44,892 nucleotides of DNA from Sphingomonadaceae bacterium (GCA_947477745.1 CANJUF010000026.1:1-44892); one strand, 5' to 3'; counted from the stretch's first letter, positions 26,869-35,672 are shown. Made by a program: numbers and translations. The notes: generated from the letters alone by a model not told the origin.

Positions 26869-27671
26869 GCCTTTGCTCCGCCGAAGCTGAGCATGCCTGT
26901 CACCATCGATGCGCGCATGCCGTTGTCGATGTCGATGTTCTGGCCGCTGACGAAGGTTGCCGCCGGGCTGCCGAGATAGGCGAGCAGCATGGCGACTTCG
27001 CGCCCCGTAACCATGCGGCCGGCTGCCTCGATGGAAAAGTTCATCGCATCGTCACCCATGGTCTCGAAGAAATCCTTCACCAGCGGCGTGTCGATCGGAG
27101 AGGGGCAGGCGCTGTTGATGCGAATGCCGTGGCCGCGCAGGCGGGCCGCATCGCGCATCGTCCAGACCTGCATCGTCTCCTTCGTGAAGGCGTAGGTCTG
27201 GGTGCCGAGATCGCGCCCGTCGAGCCATTTGGCCTTGGCGTCCCAGCCTTCCTGCGCCAGCAGTTCGAGATGCTGAGGCAGGCGCTGCGACCAGGCCATG
27301 CCGGCGATGGAAGCGGTCGTCGCCACCGCACCGCCCTGTTCGATCTGGGGAAGCAGCGCATCGGTCAAGTAAATCGGCGCGAGCAAGTTGACCGCCAGCA
27401 CGATGTCACGCTGGCTGGTATCTGCAACGCCGGCATTGTTGAACAGCGCCGCGATCGGGCCGTCGATCTGCGCGACGGCGGCATCGATTGCATCGCGGTT
27501 GGAGAGGTTGGTCTCGATAAACACATCATGCGGGCCGGCGGGTTCGCGCAGGTCGAGCACCGTGACCCTGGGCTTGCCGTGTTCGGCCAGCACTTCGAGC
27601 AGCCCGGCACCGACGCCGGTCGCTCCGCCGGTCACCACCACATGCTTGCCTGAATAATCGATGCCCGGCAT
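26865..27671 (-). CDS. SDR family oxidoreductase, coniferyl-alcohol dehydrogenase type
   Basis: A 268-residue short-chain dehydrogenase: VVVTGGATGVGAGLLEVL, ALFNNAGVADTSQ, a long insertion WSQRLPQHLELLAQEGWDAK before the catalytic YAFTKE (YxxxK), and FVSGQNIDIDNG. The short N-terminal strand and the insertion are like coniferyl-alcohol dehydrogenase / 3-alpha-hydroxysteroid dehydrogenase (CalA/HsdA) proteins. The start at 27671 (MPGIDYSGKH) has a GGGAGA site upstream. First gene of a two-gene operon, divergent from the TetR gene. Confidence 0.9.
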   Translation of the reverse strand: MPGIDYSGKHVVVTGGATGVGAGLLEVLAEHGKPRVTVLDLREPAGPHDVFIETNLSNRDAIDAAVAQIDGPIAALFNNAGVADTSQRDIVLAVNLLAPIYLTDALLPQIEQGGAVATTASIAGMAWSQRLPQHLELLAQEGWDAKAKWLDGRDLGTQTYAFTKETMQVWTMRDAARLRGHGIRINSACPSPIDTPLVKDFFETMGDDAMNFSIEAAGRMVTGREVAMLLAYLGSPAATFVSGQNIDIDNGMRASMVTGMLSFGGAKA

Positions 27672-27871
27672 GAAATCTCCCTTCGCTTGACCGTCTTGCT
27701 GGTTCGAAGCCTTAAGCGAGTTTGCGAGCGGGTCAATTGGCGAGAATCGCGGCGGTGCGCCGATCGAAGCGATCAACCCCCTGCGGACAAAATGCCCCGC
27801 CGATTTGGCACCGCGCCGACAATTGCCTAGAACCCGGCACCAGTCCCTGGCGCAAGCTGACGAGGCCCGAT

Positions 27872-28510
27872 TTGACGGAACCAATACGCCGCAGAAGGCA
27901 GCGACGAAGCCGCGACGACGTGCTGGCCCTGATCCGCGACGCGGCGCTCCAGCTGTTTGCCGAGCGCGGCTATGCCGGTGCGACGACGCAGGAGATCGCG
28001 CGCAAGGCGGATGTCAGCGAGACGTTGCTGTTCCGCCATTTCGGCGGCAAGGCCAATCTCTACGATGCGGTGGTCTCCGCGCCGTTCCTCAAGATCATGG
28101 AGACTTTCGGGGAAGAGCAGCATCAGGCGCGCGCCAAGGGGATCGAGGCGCCCAACGCCAGCAAGCAGAGCGGCGAGCTGTTCGACTTCTTCGAGCAGAA
28201 CCGCGAAGTGTTCAGCGCGCTGATGCTGGGCAGCTCCGACACCGGCGGCACGGAGCCGGTGCGGCTGGCCGGGCTCGAAGCCACGTTCCGGCAGGCCGCC
28301 GACGAAGTCACCGCTGCCTATGCGCGCGCCGGAAAGATGCCGCCTTTCGATCTCGACATCGCCTCGCGGCTGATCTTCGGCATGGTCGCGGCCTCGGTGC
28401 TGCTGCGGCCAGTGCTGTTCTCGGCCAGCGATGCGACGTCCGAGCAAATCCGCGAGGTGCTTACCGCCTTGAGTTCGCAGGCGCTCTGGCCGGGACAGGC
28501 GCAAAGTTGA
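27872..28510 (+). CDS. TetR/AcrR family transcriptional regulator
   Basis: A repressor of about 212 residues. The N-terminal helix-turn-helix is clear: AALQLFAERGYAGATTQEI, then ARKADVSETLLFRHFGGKAN. The C-terminal ligand domain is all-helical. A basic RRRRQRRSRDD segment precedes the HTH. I choose the TTG at 27872 as start because GAGG lies about seven bases upstream and because the in-frame ATG at 27722 would use most of the divergent promoter region. It lies between the SDR pair (divergent) and the oxygenase-like genes (same direction), so it may control either. Confidence 0.88.
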   Translation: MTEPIRRRRQRRSRDDVLALIRDAALQLFAERGYAGATTQEIARKADVSETLLFRHFGGKANLYDAVVSAPFLKIMETFGEEQHQARAKGIEAPNASKQSGELFDFFEQNREVFSALMLGSSDTGGTEPVRLAGLEATFRQAADEVTAAYARAGKMPPFDLDIASRLIFGMVAASVLLRPVLFSASDATSEQIREVLTALSSQALWPGQAQS

Positions 28511-28611
28511 CTCGCCTGCCTCGCCGACTAATGTAGCGGCCACTATACAAGGCGTATCGGTGCCTGCTCCGGCAGGAATCCTCCAGGCGCTCGCATCAAG
28601 GGGATGTCACC

Positions 28612-29175
28612 ATGGCGGTTCTCACCGCAGAGGAAGGCACGAGCCTCATCGATCCCGAGTTCTATTATCGCCACGGCTATCCGACGCGGTACCGCTTTTT
28701 TGGCGATCACCGCGGGCAAACGATCTGGTTCAATCCCGAGACCCAGCCGCGCGGCCCGGTGCAGATCGGCGGCTTTATGGCGGGCGCGACCGCGCTCGCC
28801 GCCAAGGGGCTGTTGGATACGCCGCACGGGCGCGAATACTATGGTCTGTTCCCCACCCTGTTCATGCTCGGAAATCCGCTGCAGAACTTCAGCCACGTCG
28901 TTTATCCGGTCGACGCGGGCACTGCGCGCGGCGTGATACGCATGTACTGGGCGGGCGAGGCCGAAAACGCGACCGAACTGTTCGCGCGCCATGCCGGGCT
29001 GACCATGATGCGCGATCTTCACGCCGAGGACATCGACGTGATCGAGGATGGCTACGCCGGACTTTCCAGCGGCGCGATCGAGCACATTCATTTCCAGACG
29101 CAGGAAGCGCTGTGCCGCCACCTCTACAACACGGTGACGGAGAAGGTCCGCGCCCTCCAGGCCGAGGCGAGCTGA
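28612..29175 (+). CDS. Rieske-less homologue of ring-hydroxylating oxygenase alpha subunit C-terminal domain
   Basis: A 187-residue protein that resembles only the C-terminal (SRPBCC-fold) part of Rieske oxygenase alpha subunits: YGLFPTLFMLGNPLQNFSHV, VIRMYWAGEAENATELFARH, MRDLHAEDIDVIEDGYAGLS and a C-terminal EHIHFQTQEALCRHLYNTV. There is no CxH..CxxH Rieske cluster and no DxxHxxxxH iron motif; the acidic HAEDID region may match the third iron ligand. The ATG has an AAGGGGAT ribosome site, and nothing like a Rieske domain is seen in the 100 bases before it, so it appears to be a genuine short gene. It overlaps the next gene by one base. Confidence 0.65.
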   Translation: MAVLTAEEGTSLIDPEFYYRHGYPTRYRFFGDHRGQTIWFNPETQPRGPVQIGGFMAGATALAAKGLLDTPHGREYYGLFPTLFMLGNPLQNFSHVVYPVDAGTARGVIRMYWAGEAENATELFARHAGLTMMRDLHAEDIDVIEDGYAGLSSGAIEHIHFQTQEALCRHLYNTVTEKVRALQAEAS

Positions 29176-29507
29176 TGGCCGCGCTGCCTGCGGGCTTCAG
29201 GGCGCTCGAACCGTTTGTGGAGCGTTGGGCGCTCGCTGGCGAGGCTGCGCGCGCGGCCGCGCGCTCCGCCGCGAGTGACGCTGAACGGCTGGAGTTTTAC
29301 CAGGCAGCGCAGCCGCTCATGCAGGCGGCGCTCGCTCACCTTGACGGCAAGCCGATTGGCAGCCTCACCGGGTGCGACGCCGCGCTGATGCGGCTGATGC
29401 TCTCGCTCGCCAATGTCTATCACTCGGTTGAGGTGCTGGGCGACGCCGAGGCCGAGAACGCGCGGATGCGGGCGCGACTGCAATTCACTGACCACGCGCC
29501 TTACTGA
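29175..29507 (+). CDS. Hypothetical protein coupled to the oxygenase-like gene (110 aa)
   Basis: A 110-residue, Ala-rich, probably helical protein: FRALEPFVERWALAGEAARA, FYQAAQPLMQAALAHLDGKP and LMRLMLSLANVYHSVEVLGD. Its ATG overlaps the stop of the upstream gene (TGATG, 29173-29177), which suggests a functional pair. I recall similar small proteins near Rieske oxygenase genes in sphingomonads but cannot give a function. Its 3' end overlaps the convergent aldo/keto reductase gene by seven bases. Confidence 0.7.
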   Translation: MAALPAGFRALEPFVERWALAGEAARAAARSAASDAERLEFYQAAQPLMQAALAHLDGKPIGSLTGCDAALMRLMLSLANVYHSVEVLGDAEAENARMRARLQFTDHAPY

Positions 29508-30526
29508 TTAGGCACGAACGGTTCGGGCAGCCGCTGCGGCGCCTGCCGGGTGAGCATCCATTCGGGATATTCGCTGGGTAGCGCGCTCACTGCATTGAGC
29601 CGCGCCAGGTGCTCCTCGTTCAAGGTCACGTCGACCGCGCCCAACGTATCGACAAGCTGATCGAGCTTGCGCGCCCCCAGCAGCACGCTGGTTATTCCAG
29701 GCCGCGCCATGACCCAGGCGATGGCGATTTGCGGGATCGTTACCCCGCCGCCCAGTTCGGCGGCGATCTCACGCATCACATCGACGCAGTCCCACGCGCG
29801 CTCTTTGTTGACCGGCGGGTAGCCCTGAAGCTGCGATTGCCGCGTGCCTGCGACCATTTTGCCGTCACGCGGAAACTTGCCGGTGAGGAAACCGCCGTCA
29901 AGCGGCGACCAGGCGAGAATACCCACGCCTTCCTCAATGCAGCAGGGGACCAGCTCGCGCTCGATTTCGCGCGCCGAGAGACAGTAATAGGCCTGGGTCG
30001 TCGCAAAGCCCGACCAGCCGCGCCTGTCGCAGATGCCAAGCGCCTTGCTCAGCCGCCAGGCCATCCAGTTCGACGCACCGAGATAGCGGACCAAGCCTTG
30101 CGAGACGAGGTCGTCAAGCGCGCGCAAGGTCTCCTCGATTGGGGTCACAGGATCGGTCGAGTGGACCTGGTAGAGATCGAGATAGTTCAGACCGAGCCGA
30201 TCGAGGCTCTTCTTCACCCCGTCCATGATGTGCAGGCGCGAGGAACCGCGATCGTTGGGGCCGGGCCCCATCGGGTTGTTGACCTTGCTCGTTACGAACA
30301 GGTCCGAGCGTGAAAGGCCGAGATTGCGGAACGACTGGCCAAGCATGGTCTCGGACTGACCGGCCATGTAGGCATCGGCGGTATCGAAGAAATTGACACC
30401 GTGATCGAGCGCGGCGCGCACCATCTCGTCGGCCTCGCGCTGTTCCATGCCGCCGCCGAAGGTCCCCGCGCCGAGCGCAAGTTCGGATACGAACGCGCCG
30501 GTCTTGCCGAGCTGCCGGTACTTCAT
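29501..30526 (-). CDS. Aldo/keto reductase
   Basis: A 341-residue NADPH-dependent TIM-barrel reductase. The catalytic tetrad is visible: Asp and Tyr in FFDTADAYMAGQSETMLGQS, Lys in LFVTSKVNNPMG and His in LDLYQVHSTDPVTP. The C-terminal IAWVMARPGITSVLLGARK is the usual cofactor region. I prefer the ATG at 30526 because GGAAGG lies six bases before it; the ATG at 30532 falls directly on that site. Third gene of the reverse operon Rieske oxygenase - VOC protein - this gene, 20 bases after the VOC gene. Confidence 0.92.
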   Translation of the reverse strand: MKYRQLGKTGAFVSELALGAGTFGGGMEQREADEMVRAALDHGVNFFDTADAYMAGQSETMLGQSFRNLGLSRSDLFVTSKVNNPMGPGPNDRGSSRLHIMDGVKKSLDRLGLNYLDLYQVHSTDPVTPIEETLRALDDLVSQGLVRYLGASNWMAWRLSKALGICDRRGWSGFATTQAYYCLSAREIERELVPCCIEEGVGILAWSPLDGGFLTGKFPRDGKMVAGTRQSQLQGYPPVNKERAWDCVDVMREIAAELGGGVTIPQIAIAWVMARPGITSVLLGARKLDQLVDTLGAVDVTLNEEHLARLNAVSALPSEYPEWMLTRQAPQRLPEPFVPNQ

Positions 30527-30546
30527 CTTCATCCTTCCCTGATAGT

Positions 30547-31503
30547 TTAAGCCGGCACCGATGCCACGAATTGCCGCTCCGGCTCGTAGATGTCGATGTG
30601 CATGCCGTCCGGATCCTTGAGTGCGGCGACCTTGCGGCGCGGCACTTCACTGCCAAGGTTCCAGTGCTCGATCTCTCCGATCAGCCGCGCTTCGCCACAG
30701 GGTTGCTCGGCCAGCGCCTGCTCGATCAAGGTCAGCGCCACCTCAAGGTCCTTCACCTCGATGCCAATGCGCGCAATGCCCAGGTTTAGCGGGTCCGGAC
30801 AGGGTCTGCCGGTCTGCGGCGGCACCAGTATTTTCGAGACATCGATGTTGAAGCGGTGATCGCCCCAGCTGCGCAGGATATGCGAATCCCACTGCGCTTC
30901 ATTTGCGCCCGGCCCCTGCGAGGTGGGAAGCGGCGCGGCGGGCTGGCTCGCCATCCAGTATTCGAGGCCGAACAGCCGCTGATAGAAAGCGACCGTGCGC
31001 ATGGGGTCGCTCGGCCCGGAAACGCAGTGGAAGAAGCTCGGGCGCGGCCGCTGCGGATTGTAGAGGAACGAGATAATCACTTCGTCGGGATCGGTGACCG
31101 AGACATACTGGCGCCGGATCTCGGGGTTGCAGGGCGTCACGCCGTTCGCCGCGAGCCGTGCCAGCACTTCGTCCGCGCCGGTGTGGCTAAAGGCGATCTT
31201 GCCCCAGCCGGCGTGGAAGAAAGTCTCACTGGCCTTGCCGCGCGGACCCGGCTGCTGCCACTCGATCAGATGGAGCTGCGTCGGATCGCCGCCGCTGCCA
31301 TCGTCGAGCAGGTAGCCATCGAAGCGGCCTTGCGCTTCGCCGAGCAGGTTGAACGGCTGCAAGGGCGCCTGGGTACGGGCGATAACCCGCATCGGCGTCA
31401 CCGCTTCATAGAAGGCGCGGCTGCGCTCCAGATCGCTGACGTTGACCGCGACATAGCCGATCCGCACGAACTGCGCGGCCAGCGCATCGGCAAGGCTGGG
31501 CAC
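30547..31503 (-). CDS. Two-domain VOC (glyoxalase/dioxygenase-fold) protein
   Basis: A 318-residue protein with two vicinal-oxygen-chelate modules: the first starts FVRIGYVAVNVSDLERSRAF and ends YVSVTDPDEVIISFLY; the second starts FFHCVSGPSDPMRTVAFYQR and ends ALKDPDGMHIDIYEPE. VOC enzymes include extradiol dioxygenases, glyoxalases and isomerases; metal ligands are only partly evident here, so the reaction is open. The start is a GTG at 31503 overlapping the TAG of the Rieske gene by one base, indicating translational coupling and a common pathway. Confidence 0.82.
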   Translation of the reverse strand: MPSLADALAAQFVRIGYVAVNVSDLERSRAFYEAVTPMRVIARTQAPLQPFNLLGEAQGRFDGYLLDDGSGGDPTQLHLIEWQQPGPRGKASETFFHAGWGKIAFSHTGADEVLARLAANGVTPCNPEIRRQYVSVTDPDEVIISFLYNPQRPRPSFFHCVSGPSDPMRTVAFYQRLFGLEYWMASQPAAPLPTSQGPGANEAQWDSHILRSWGDHRFNIDVSKILVPPQTGRPCPDPLNLGIARIGIEVKDLEVALTLIEQALAEQPCGEARLIGEIEHWNLGSEVPRRKVAALKDPDGMHIDIYEPERQFVASVPA

Positions 31504-32729
31504 TAAACCAGTTCGCGCCAGGCCTGCTCGGCGGCGACAATCGTATCGAGCGGGCGCACCTTGTCGGGGACCGGCCCGTCGATTGCCAGCAGTCCGTTCT
31601 GCCAGGCAGCGATCTCGTCAAGCAGGCGGCGCCGCAGGCGGCCGATGCCGACGTCGCTTGAACACAGGTTTTCCTTGGTGCGATCCTGGATCACGCCCTG
31701 GCTAGCCTGGATGACGAGGTCTTCATCGACGATGCAGCCGGTGAACCCACTGAAATGGCCCTTGGCCATGGCACCGCGGTCCTGCCCCCAGGTGCGATTG
31801 GGGCCTTCGTCGAAACGCACCCAGTTGTCGAGGTCGCGCTCGCCCACGGTCATGTCCTTTTCGCCTTCGAGGCGGGGCGCTTGTTCGCTCCAGAAACCCC
31901 AGAACAGCATGTGCTCGTGATTGTCGCGCGGCACCGCGATGAACATAGTGCCCTCGCGGTCAGTGCCGCCTGCCGGAACCAGCGAGACGAAGGGCATGAC
32001 ATAAGTGGTGACGCGGACATACTGCCGGCCGTCTGGCAGGTCGCGCAGTGCAGCGGCCTTCATGCCGTAAGGCGTTTCTTCGACCTCGTAACGCGGGTGG
32101 CTATCGAGCGTGAGCGCGATCGAGGGGTTCTTGCTGTCCCCGGTCTTGTAATGATCGCCGATCCAGCTCTGGTGCAGGGTGCCGACATGAACCGAATCGA
32201 TCGTGCCTTCGACGCCCTGGAACCAGTTGCTCGGCGATACGCTGCGGCACACCCAGACCAGTTCCTCGTCGAGATCGAGAAATGGGACCGGCGGCCGGGC
32301 CGGTGGATCGCCCTTGCCAAGATAGACCCACAAGAGGCCGCCGCCCTCGAAGGTGGGATAGGTGTTGACCTTGATGTTCTTGCCGAACGTGGCCGCGCGC
32401 GCGCCTTCGGAAGGCACGTCGACGATCTCGCCCGAAACGTCAATCTTCCAGGCGTGATAGAGACAGCGCAGCGCGCAATCGTTGTTGTGCGCGAGCACCA
32501 GGGACGCGCCGCGGTGGGGGCAGGCCTCGTCGAAGAAGCCGATGCGGCCATCGGTGGCGCGAAACGCGACATAGTCGTCGCCAAGCAGCCGCACATGCTG
32601 CGGCGGACCGTCGGCGACAAGGGCAGCGCTCCGAACGCAGGGAATCCAGTAGCGTTCGCGCATCATCTGGCCGAACGGGGCATCGCCTTCGACTTCGGTC
32701 AGCAGCTTGTTCTGTTCTTCGGTCAGCAC
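31503..32729 (-). CDS. Rieske [2Fe-2S] aromatic ring-hydroxylating oxygenase, alpha subunit
   Basis: A 408-residue oxygenase of the phthalate/vanillate group. The Rieske cluster ligands are C70, H72, C89 and H92 (CPHRGASLV and CALRCLYHAWK). The mononuclear iron motif is in NWFQGVEGTIDSVHVGTLHQ, with bridging D178 and ligands H181 and H186. These enzymes hydroxylate or O-demethylate aromatic (or steroid) substrates with electrons from a separate reductase; no reductase or ferredoxin gene is in the window. The start is a GTG at 32729 with AAGGAG seven bases upstream. First gene of a three-gene operon; divergent from the Baeyer-Villiger monooxygenase. Confidence 0.93.
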   Translation of the reverse strand: MLTEEQNKLLTEVEGDAPFGQMMRERYWIPCVRSAALVADGPPQHVRLLGDDYVAFRATDGRIGFFDEACPHRGASLVLAHNNDCALRCLYHAWKIDVSGEIVDVPSEGARAATFGKNIKVNTYPTFEGGGLLWVYLGKGDPPARPPVPFLDLDEELVWVCRSVSPSNWFQGVEGTIDSVHVGTLHQSWIGDHYKTGDSKNPSIALTLDSHPRYEVEETPYGMKAAALRDLPDGRQYVRVTTYVMPFVSLVPAGGTDREGTMFIAVPRDNHEHMLFWGFWSEQAPRLEGEKDMTVGERDLDNWVRFDEGPNRTWGQDRGAMAKGHFSGFTGCIVDEDLVIQASQGVIQDRTKENLCSSDVGIGRLRRRLLDEIAAWQNGLLAIDGPVPDKVRPLDTIVAAEQAWRELV

Positions 32730-32956
32730 GGGTGTTCTCCTTGTGCTCTCTCTCCCGGTCGGTTTTTTTGCCGACTTGGCGACACTGTGCACGATCCTGC
32801 CGATGCGTCAACGCAGTGCAGCGGAAGTGTCCGGGCAGCGGCTGAGGGGAACTTGGGCAAGGATGCTATCGGCGCATCGAAACACTTGTCTGATCGGCTT
32901 TCCTTGCCGATAGTCAGCCTCGATAAATGTCGCGGGACATGGGAGAGGTGCAAGCA

Positions 32957-34885
32957 ATGTCGAAGATCGAAGGGCTGGCGAGGCCCGACCTGCTGAAAGC
33001 CAGCGACGCCGAGATCGAAGACGCCATCAAATATGCCGATTCGATGGCGATGCGCGGACTGCTTTACCAGCTTACTGGTGACGACGAGCTGAAGGACCTC
33101 CCCCTCAAGACCGTGCTCGGCGGCTATCTGGAACGAAAGGTCATGGCCAAAGACGAGGATGTGGCCATGGTTCGGCGGAAGGCTGCCGAATACCTCAAGG
33201 CCTACCGAGACGGGGGCGCAGGACCCATCGACATCGGCCCGCGCGACCGCCTGCCGACAAGCCTTGGCCTGATGCGCGGTGAGATAATTCCGGACGAATC
33301 GCTCGGCCTTTACATCGAGGAGACTGCGCTGGACCCGTGGGCGCGCACGCCCGAATGGCGGACCTCGCCCGATCCCGAGCGCCTCGAGAAATTCCATGTC
33401 GTGATCGTCGGCGCGGGCATGGGCGGGCTCGTCGCCGCGCTGCACTGCAAGCGTGCCGGCATCCCCTATACCGTGATCGAGAAGAACGCCGGGGTGGGCG
33501 GCACGTGGTACGAGAACCGCTATCCCGGATCGCGCCTCGATTCGCCAAGCCGGTCCTACACCCACCTGTTCGGGGTCGATTTCCCCTATGCCAACCCGTT
33601 CTCGCCCTGGTCCGAAAACCAGCGCTATTTCTCCTGGGTCGCGGATTTCTTCGACCTCAGGAAAGACATGGTGTTCGAAACCGAGGTCCATTCGTTGACC
33701 TGGGACGAGGCGACCTCGGAATGGGAAATCGTCACATCAAACAAGCACGGCGAGCAGAAGGTACTGCGCGCCAATGCGGTGATGACCTCTGTGGGTTTCC
33801 TCAACCGCCCGAGGTTGCCCGACATCGAGGGGCGCGACACTTTCGAAGGGGAGGCGTGGCACACGGTCGAATGGCCCGATCACGCCTCGATCAAGGACAA
33901 GCGGGTCGCGGTGATCGGCACCGGGGCGACAGGCTATCAGACGGTTCCCGAAATGGCGCTCGAGGCAGAGCACGTCACCGTGTTCCAGCGCACGCCGCAG
34001 TGGCTGTTTCCGGCGCCGGGCTATCGCTCTCCTTTCGGGCCGCAGGTCTTCTGGCTCAACCGCAACTTCCCGTTCTACACCAATTTCATGCGGCTCGGGA
34101 GCGGCTCGGCCGAAGCCTTCGAGGCGGTCACCATGATCGATCCGGACTTCGACGATCCGCATTGCTGCAGCGCCAGCAACAAGATCGCGCGCGATGTCTC
34201 CGTCGGCTTCCTGGAAAGCAAGATCAAGGATCCCGAGTTGGTCGCGAGGCTCATCCCCGAGCATCCGGTGTGGTCGGCGCGGCCGATCCAGGCCGATCCC
34301 GAATACTGCTTCTTCGACGCGATCCAGCGCGACAATGTCGACCTTGTGTCTGACGGTATCGCCCGGATCAACGAGACCGGCATCGAGACCCGCGACGGCA
34401 GGCAGATCGACGTTGATGTCATCGCCTACGCCACCGGCTTCCATGCCAACGAGTATCTGTTCCCGATGAAGATCACCGGGCGCGGCGGCGCGACCATCGA
34501 GGAGCTGTGGAAGGAAGGCGGGGCGCGTGCCTATCGCACCTGCATGATGCCGGGCTTCCCCAACCTTTTCGCGATTTACGGCCCCAACACCAACGGCTCG
34601 CTCTCCCCCGCCACTTTCCACGAACTGGTCGCCTGCTTCGCAATCCAGTGCATGCAGGAGCTGATCCTGGACGACAAGGCCTCGGTCGAAGTTAAGCCCG
34701 AGCCCTACTGGGACTACAACCGCATGATTGACGAGCGTAACAATACGCGCGTCTGGAGCGACCGCCGCGTGCAGAGCTATTACTGGTCTAAGCATGGCCG
34801 GTCGGCGACGATGAACCCGCTTCGCGGCCCCGAGATGTGGGTGCTGCTGCGCAAGCCCACTTTCGAGGATCTGGAGATCGCCTAG
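32957..34885 (+). CDS. Flavin-containing Baeyer-Villiger monooxygenase (4-hydroxyacetophenone monooxygenase-like)
   Basis: A 642-residue FAD/NADPH enzyme. An N-terminal extension of about 140 residues precedes the FAD motif VVIVGAGMGGLVAALH (GxGxxG at 152-157). The Baeyer-Villiger fingerprint FxGxxxHxxxWP is exact at about 295-306 (FEGEAWHTVEWP), and the NADPH motif is VAVIGTGATGYQTVPEMALE. The extension and length match HAPMO-type enzymes, which insert oxygen next to a ketone to give esters or lactones. The start at 32957 has GAGAGGT upstream; an ATG at 32927 would add ten residues. It is divergent from the Rieske operon across 227 bases. Confidence 0.93.
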   Translation: MSKIEGLARPDLLKASDAEIEDAIKYADSMAMRGLLYQLTGDDELKDLPLKTVLGGYLERKVMAKDEDVAMVRRKAAEYLKAYRDGGAGPIDIGPRDRLPTSLGLMRGEIIPDESLGLYIEETALDPWARTPEWRTSPDPERLEKFHVVIVGAGMGGLVAALHCKRAGIPYTVIEKNAGVGGTWYENRYPGSRLDSPSRSYTHLFGVDFPYANPFSPWSENQRYFSWVADFFDLRKDMVFETEVHSLTWDEATSEWEIVTSNKHGEQKVLRANAVMTSVGFLNRPRLPDIEGRDTFEGEAWHTVEWPDHASIKDKRVAVIGTGATGYQTVPEMALEAEHVTVFQRTPQWLFPAPGYRSPFGPQVFWLNRNFPFYTNFMRLGSGSAEAFEAVTMIDPDFDDPHCCSASNKIARDVSVGFLESKIKDPELVARLIPEHPVWSARPIQADPEYCFFDAIQRDNVDLVSDGIARINETGIETRDGRQIDVDVIAYATGFHANEYLFPMKITGRGGATIEELWKEGGARAYRTCMMPGFPNLFAIYGPNTNGSLSPATFHELVACFAIQCMQELILDDKASVEVKPEPYWDYNRMIDERNNTRVWSDRRVQSYYWSKHGRSATMNPLRGPEMWVLLRKPTFEDLEIA

Positions 34886-34898
34886 GGCTGTCAAGCTC

Positions 34899-34927
34899 GC
34901 CAGGGTCCACCGCGAAGGGATCCTGGC
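34899..34927 (+). terminator. Possible hairpin after the monooxygenase gene
   Basis: GCCAGGGTCC (34899-34908) pairs with GGATCCTGGC (34918-34927) with one mismatch or wobble. No T-run follows, so it is only a weak terminator candidate. Confidence 0.3.
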
Positions 34928-35150
34928 TGCCTGCGCAAAGGTGTGATTAGGTAATCGGCATGAACTGTGCTACATAGTCCTCGCTGACGTCGAAATTTGC
35001 GACGGACTTCGGCGGACGATGAACGCCCCGGCCTGAAAAGGTGTGTGGTGCAAACCTGACGACGACTTCCTTTCAACAGGACGATTTGACGCACGACTTC
35101 TTCGCATATCGCGGAGGAGCAACCACTCGTTTCTTGAAAGGAAACACATC
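34928..35150 (+). promoter_or_regulatory. Long leader region of cspA
   Basis: A gene-free stretch of more than 200 bases precedes cspA, with AGGAGCAACCA and a second GAAAGGAAAC ribosome site just before the ATG at 35151. Cold-shock protein mRNAs often carry long, structured 5' leaders that control translation with temperature. I could not define the promoter or a fold by eye; the role is inferred from position. Confidence 0.35.
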
Positions 35151-35357
35151 ATGCCTATCGGCACAGTAAAGTTCTTCAACGCGGACAAGGGTTACGGTTT
35201 CATTGCGCCTGATGATGGCGGCAAGGACAGCTTTGTTCATATCTCGTCCGTCCAGGCGGCTGGCATGCACACGCTCGAAAACAACCAGCGCGTCTCTTAC
35301 GACGTCGAGCGCGGCCAGAATGGCAAGGAATCGGCAGTCAATCTCGCTTCGGCCTGA
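35151..35357 (+). CDS. cspA: Cold-shock protein, CspA family
   Basis: A 68-residue single cold-shock domain. RNA-binding motifs RNP1 (KGYGFIAP) and RNP2 (DSFVHISSV) are intact. It acts as an RNA chaperone at low temperature or under stress. The start at 35151 (MPIGTVKFFNADKG) has GAAAGGAAAC upstream; upstream in-frame starts are not supported. A hairpin terminator follows (35373-35405), then more small genes on the same strand. Confidence 0.95.
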   Translation: MPIGTVKFFNADKGYGFIAPDDGGKDSFVHISSVQAAGMHTLENNQRVSYDVERGQNGKESAVNLASA

Positions 35358-35372
35358 TTCAATGCAAGGCTG

Positions 35373-35405
35373 GGGGGGACCGCGATTTTGCGGTCCTCCC
35401 TGTTT
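35373..35405 (+). terminator. Rho-independent terminator or attenuator after cspA
   Basis: GGGGGACCGC (35374-35383) pairs with GCGGTCCTCC (35390-35399) around a six-base loop, followed by CTGTTTC. It separates cspA from the gene at 35430 and may let only some transcripts continue. Confidence 0.65.
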
Positions 35406-35429
35406 CTGCAGGCCAAAGGAAATCGCGCA

Positions 35430-35672
35430 ATGACCCTGACCATCGAGTTCTGTGAAGCCCGGGCAAAGGAAGCCGCCGACGAGGCGGACAATGCCGGCCT
35501 CGACAACGTCCGCGAGCGTGCTCTTCGCTCGCAGGCGGCATGGCAGGCCATGGCCGACCGCGCGATCGGCATTGCCAAAACCAGGGCGCTCAAGCTCCTC
35601 GAGACGCAGCAGGAGCAGGATCGTGAAAGCGCCGAAAGCGCCCGGATGGAGACTGACTTTGGACCTGAATGA
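35430..35672 (+). CDS. Hypothetical helical protein (80 aa)
   Basis: An 80-residue, charged, probably all-helical protein: TIEFCEARAKEAADEADNAG, NVRERALRSQAAWQAMADRA and KLLETQQEQDRESAESARM. The start at 35430 has AAGGAAA upstream. I recall similar proteins downstream of cspA in other sphingomonads; function unknown. Its last codons overlap the start of the next small gene. Confidence 0.65.
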   Translation: MTLTIEFCEARAKEAADEADNAGLDNVRERALRSQAAWQAMADRAIGIAKTRALKLLETQQEQDRESAESARMETDFGPE

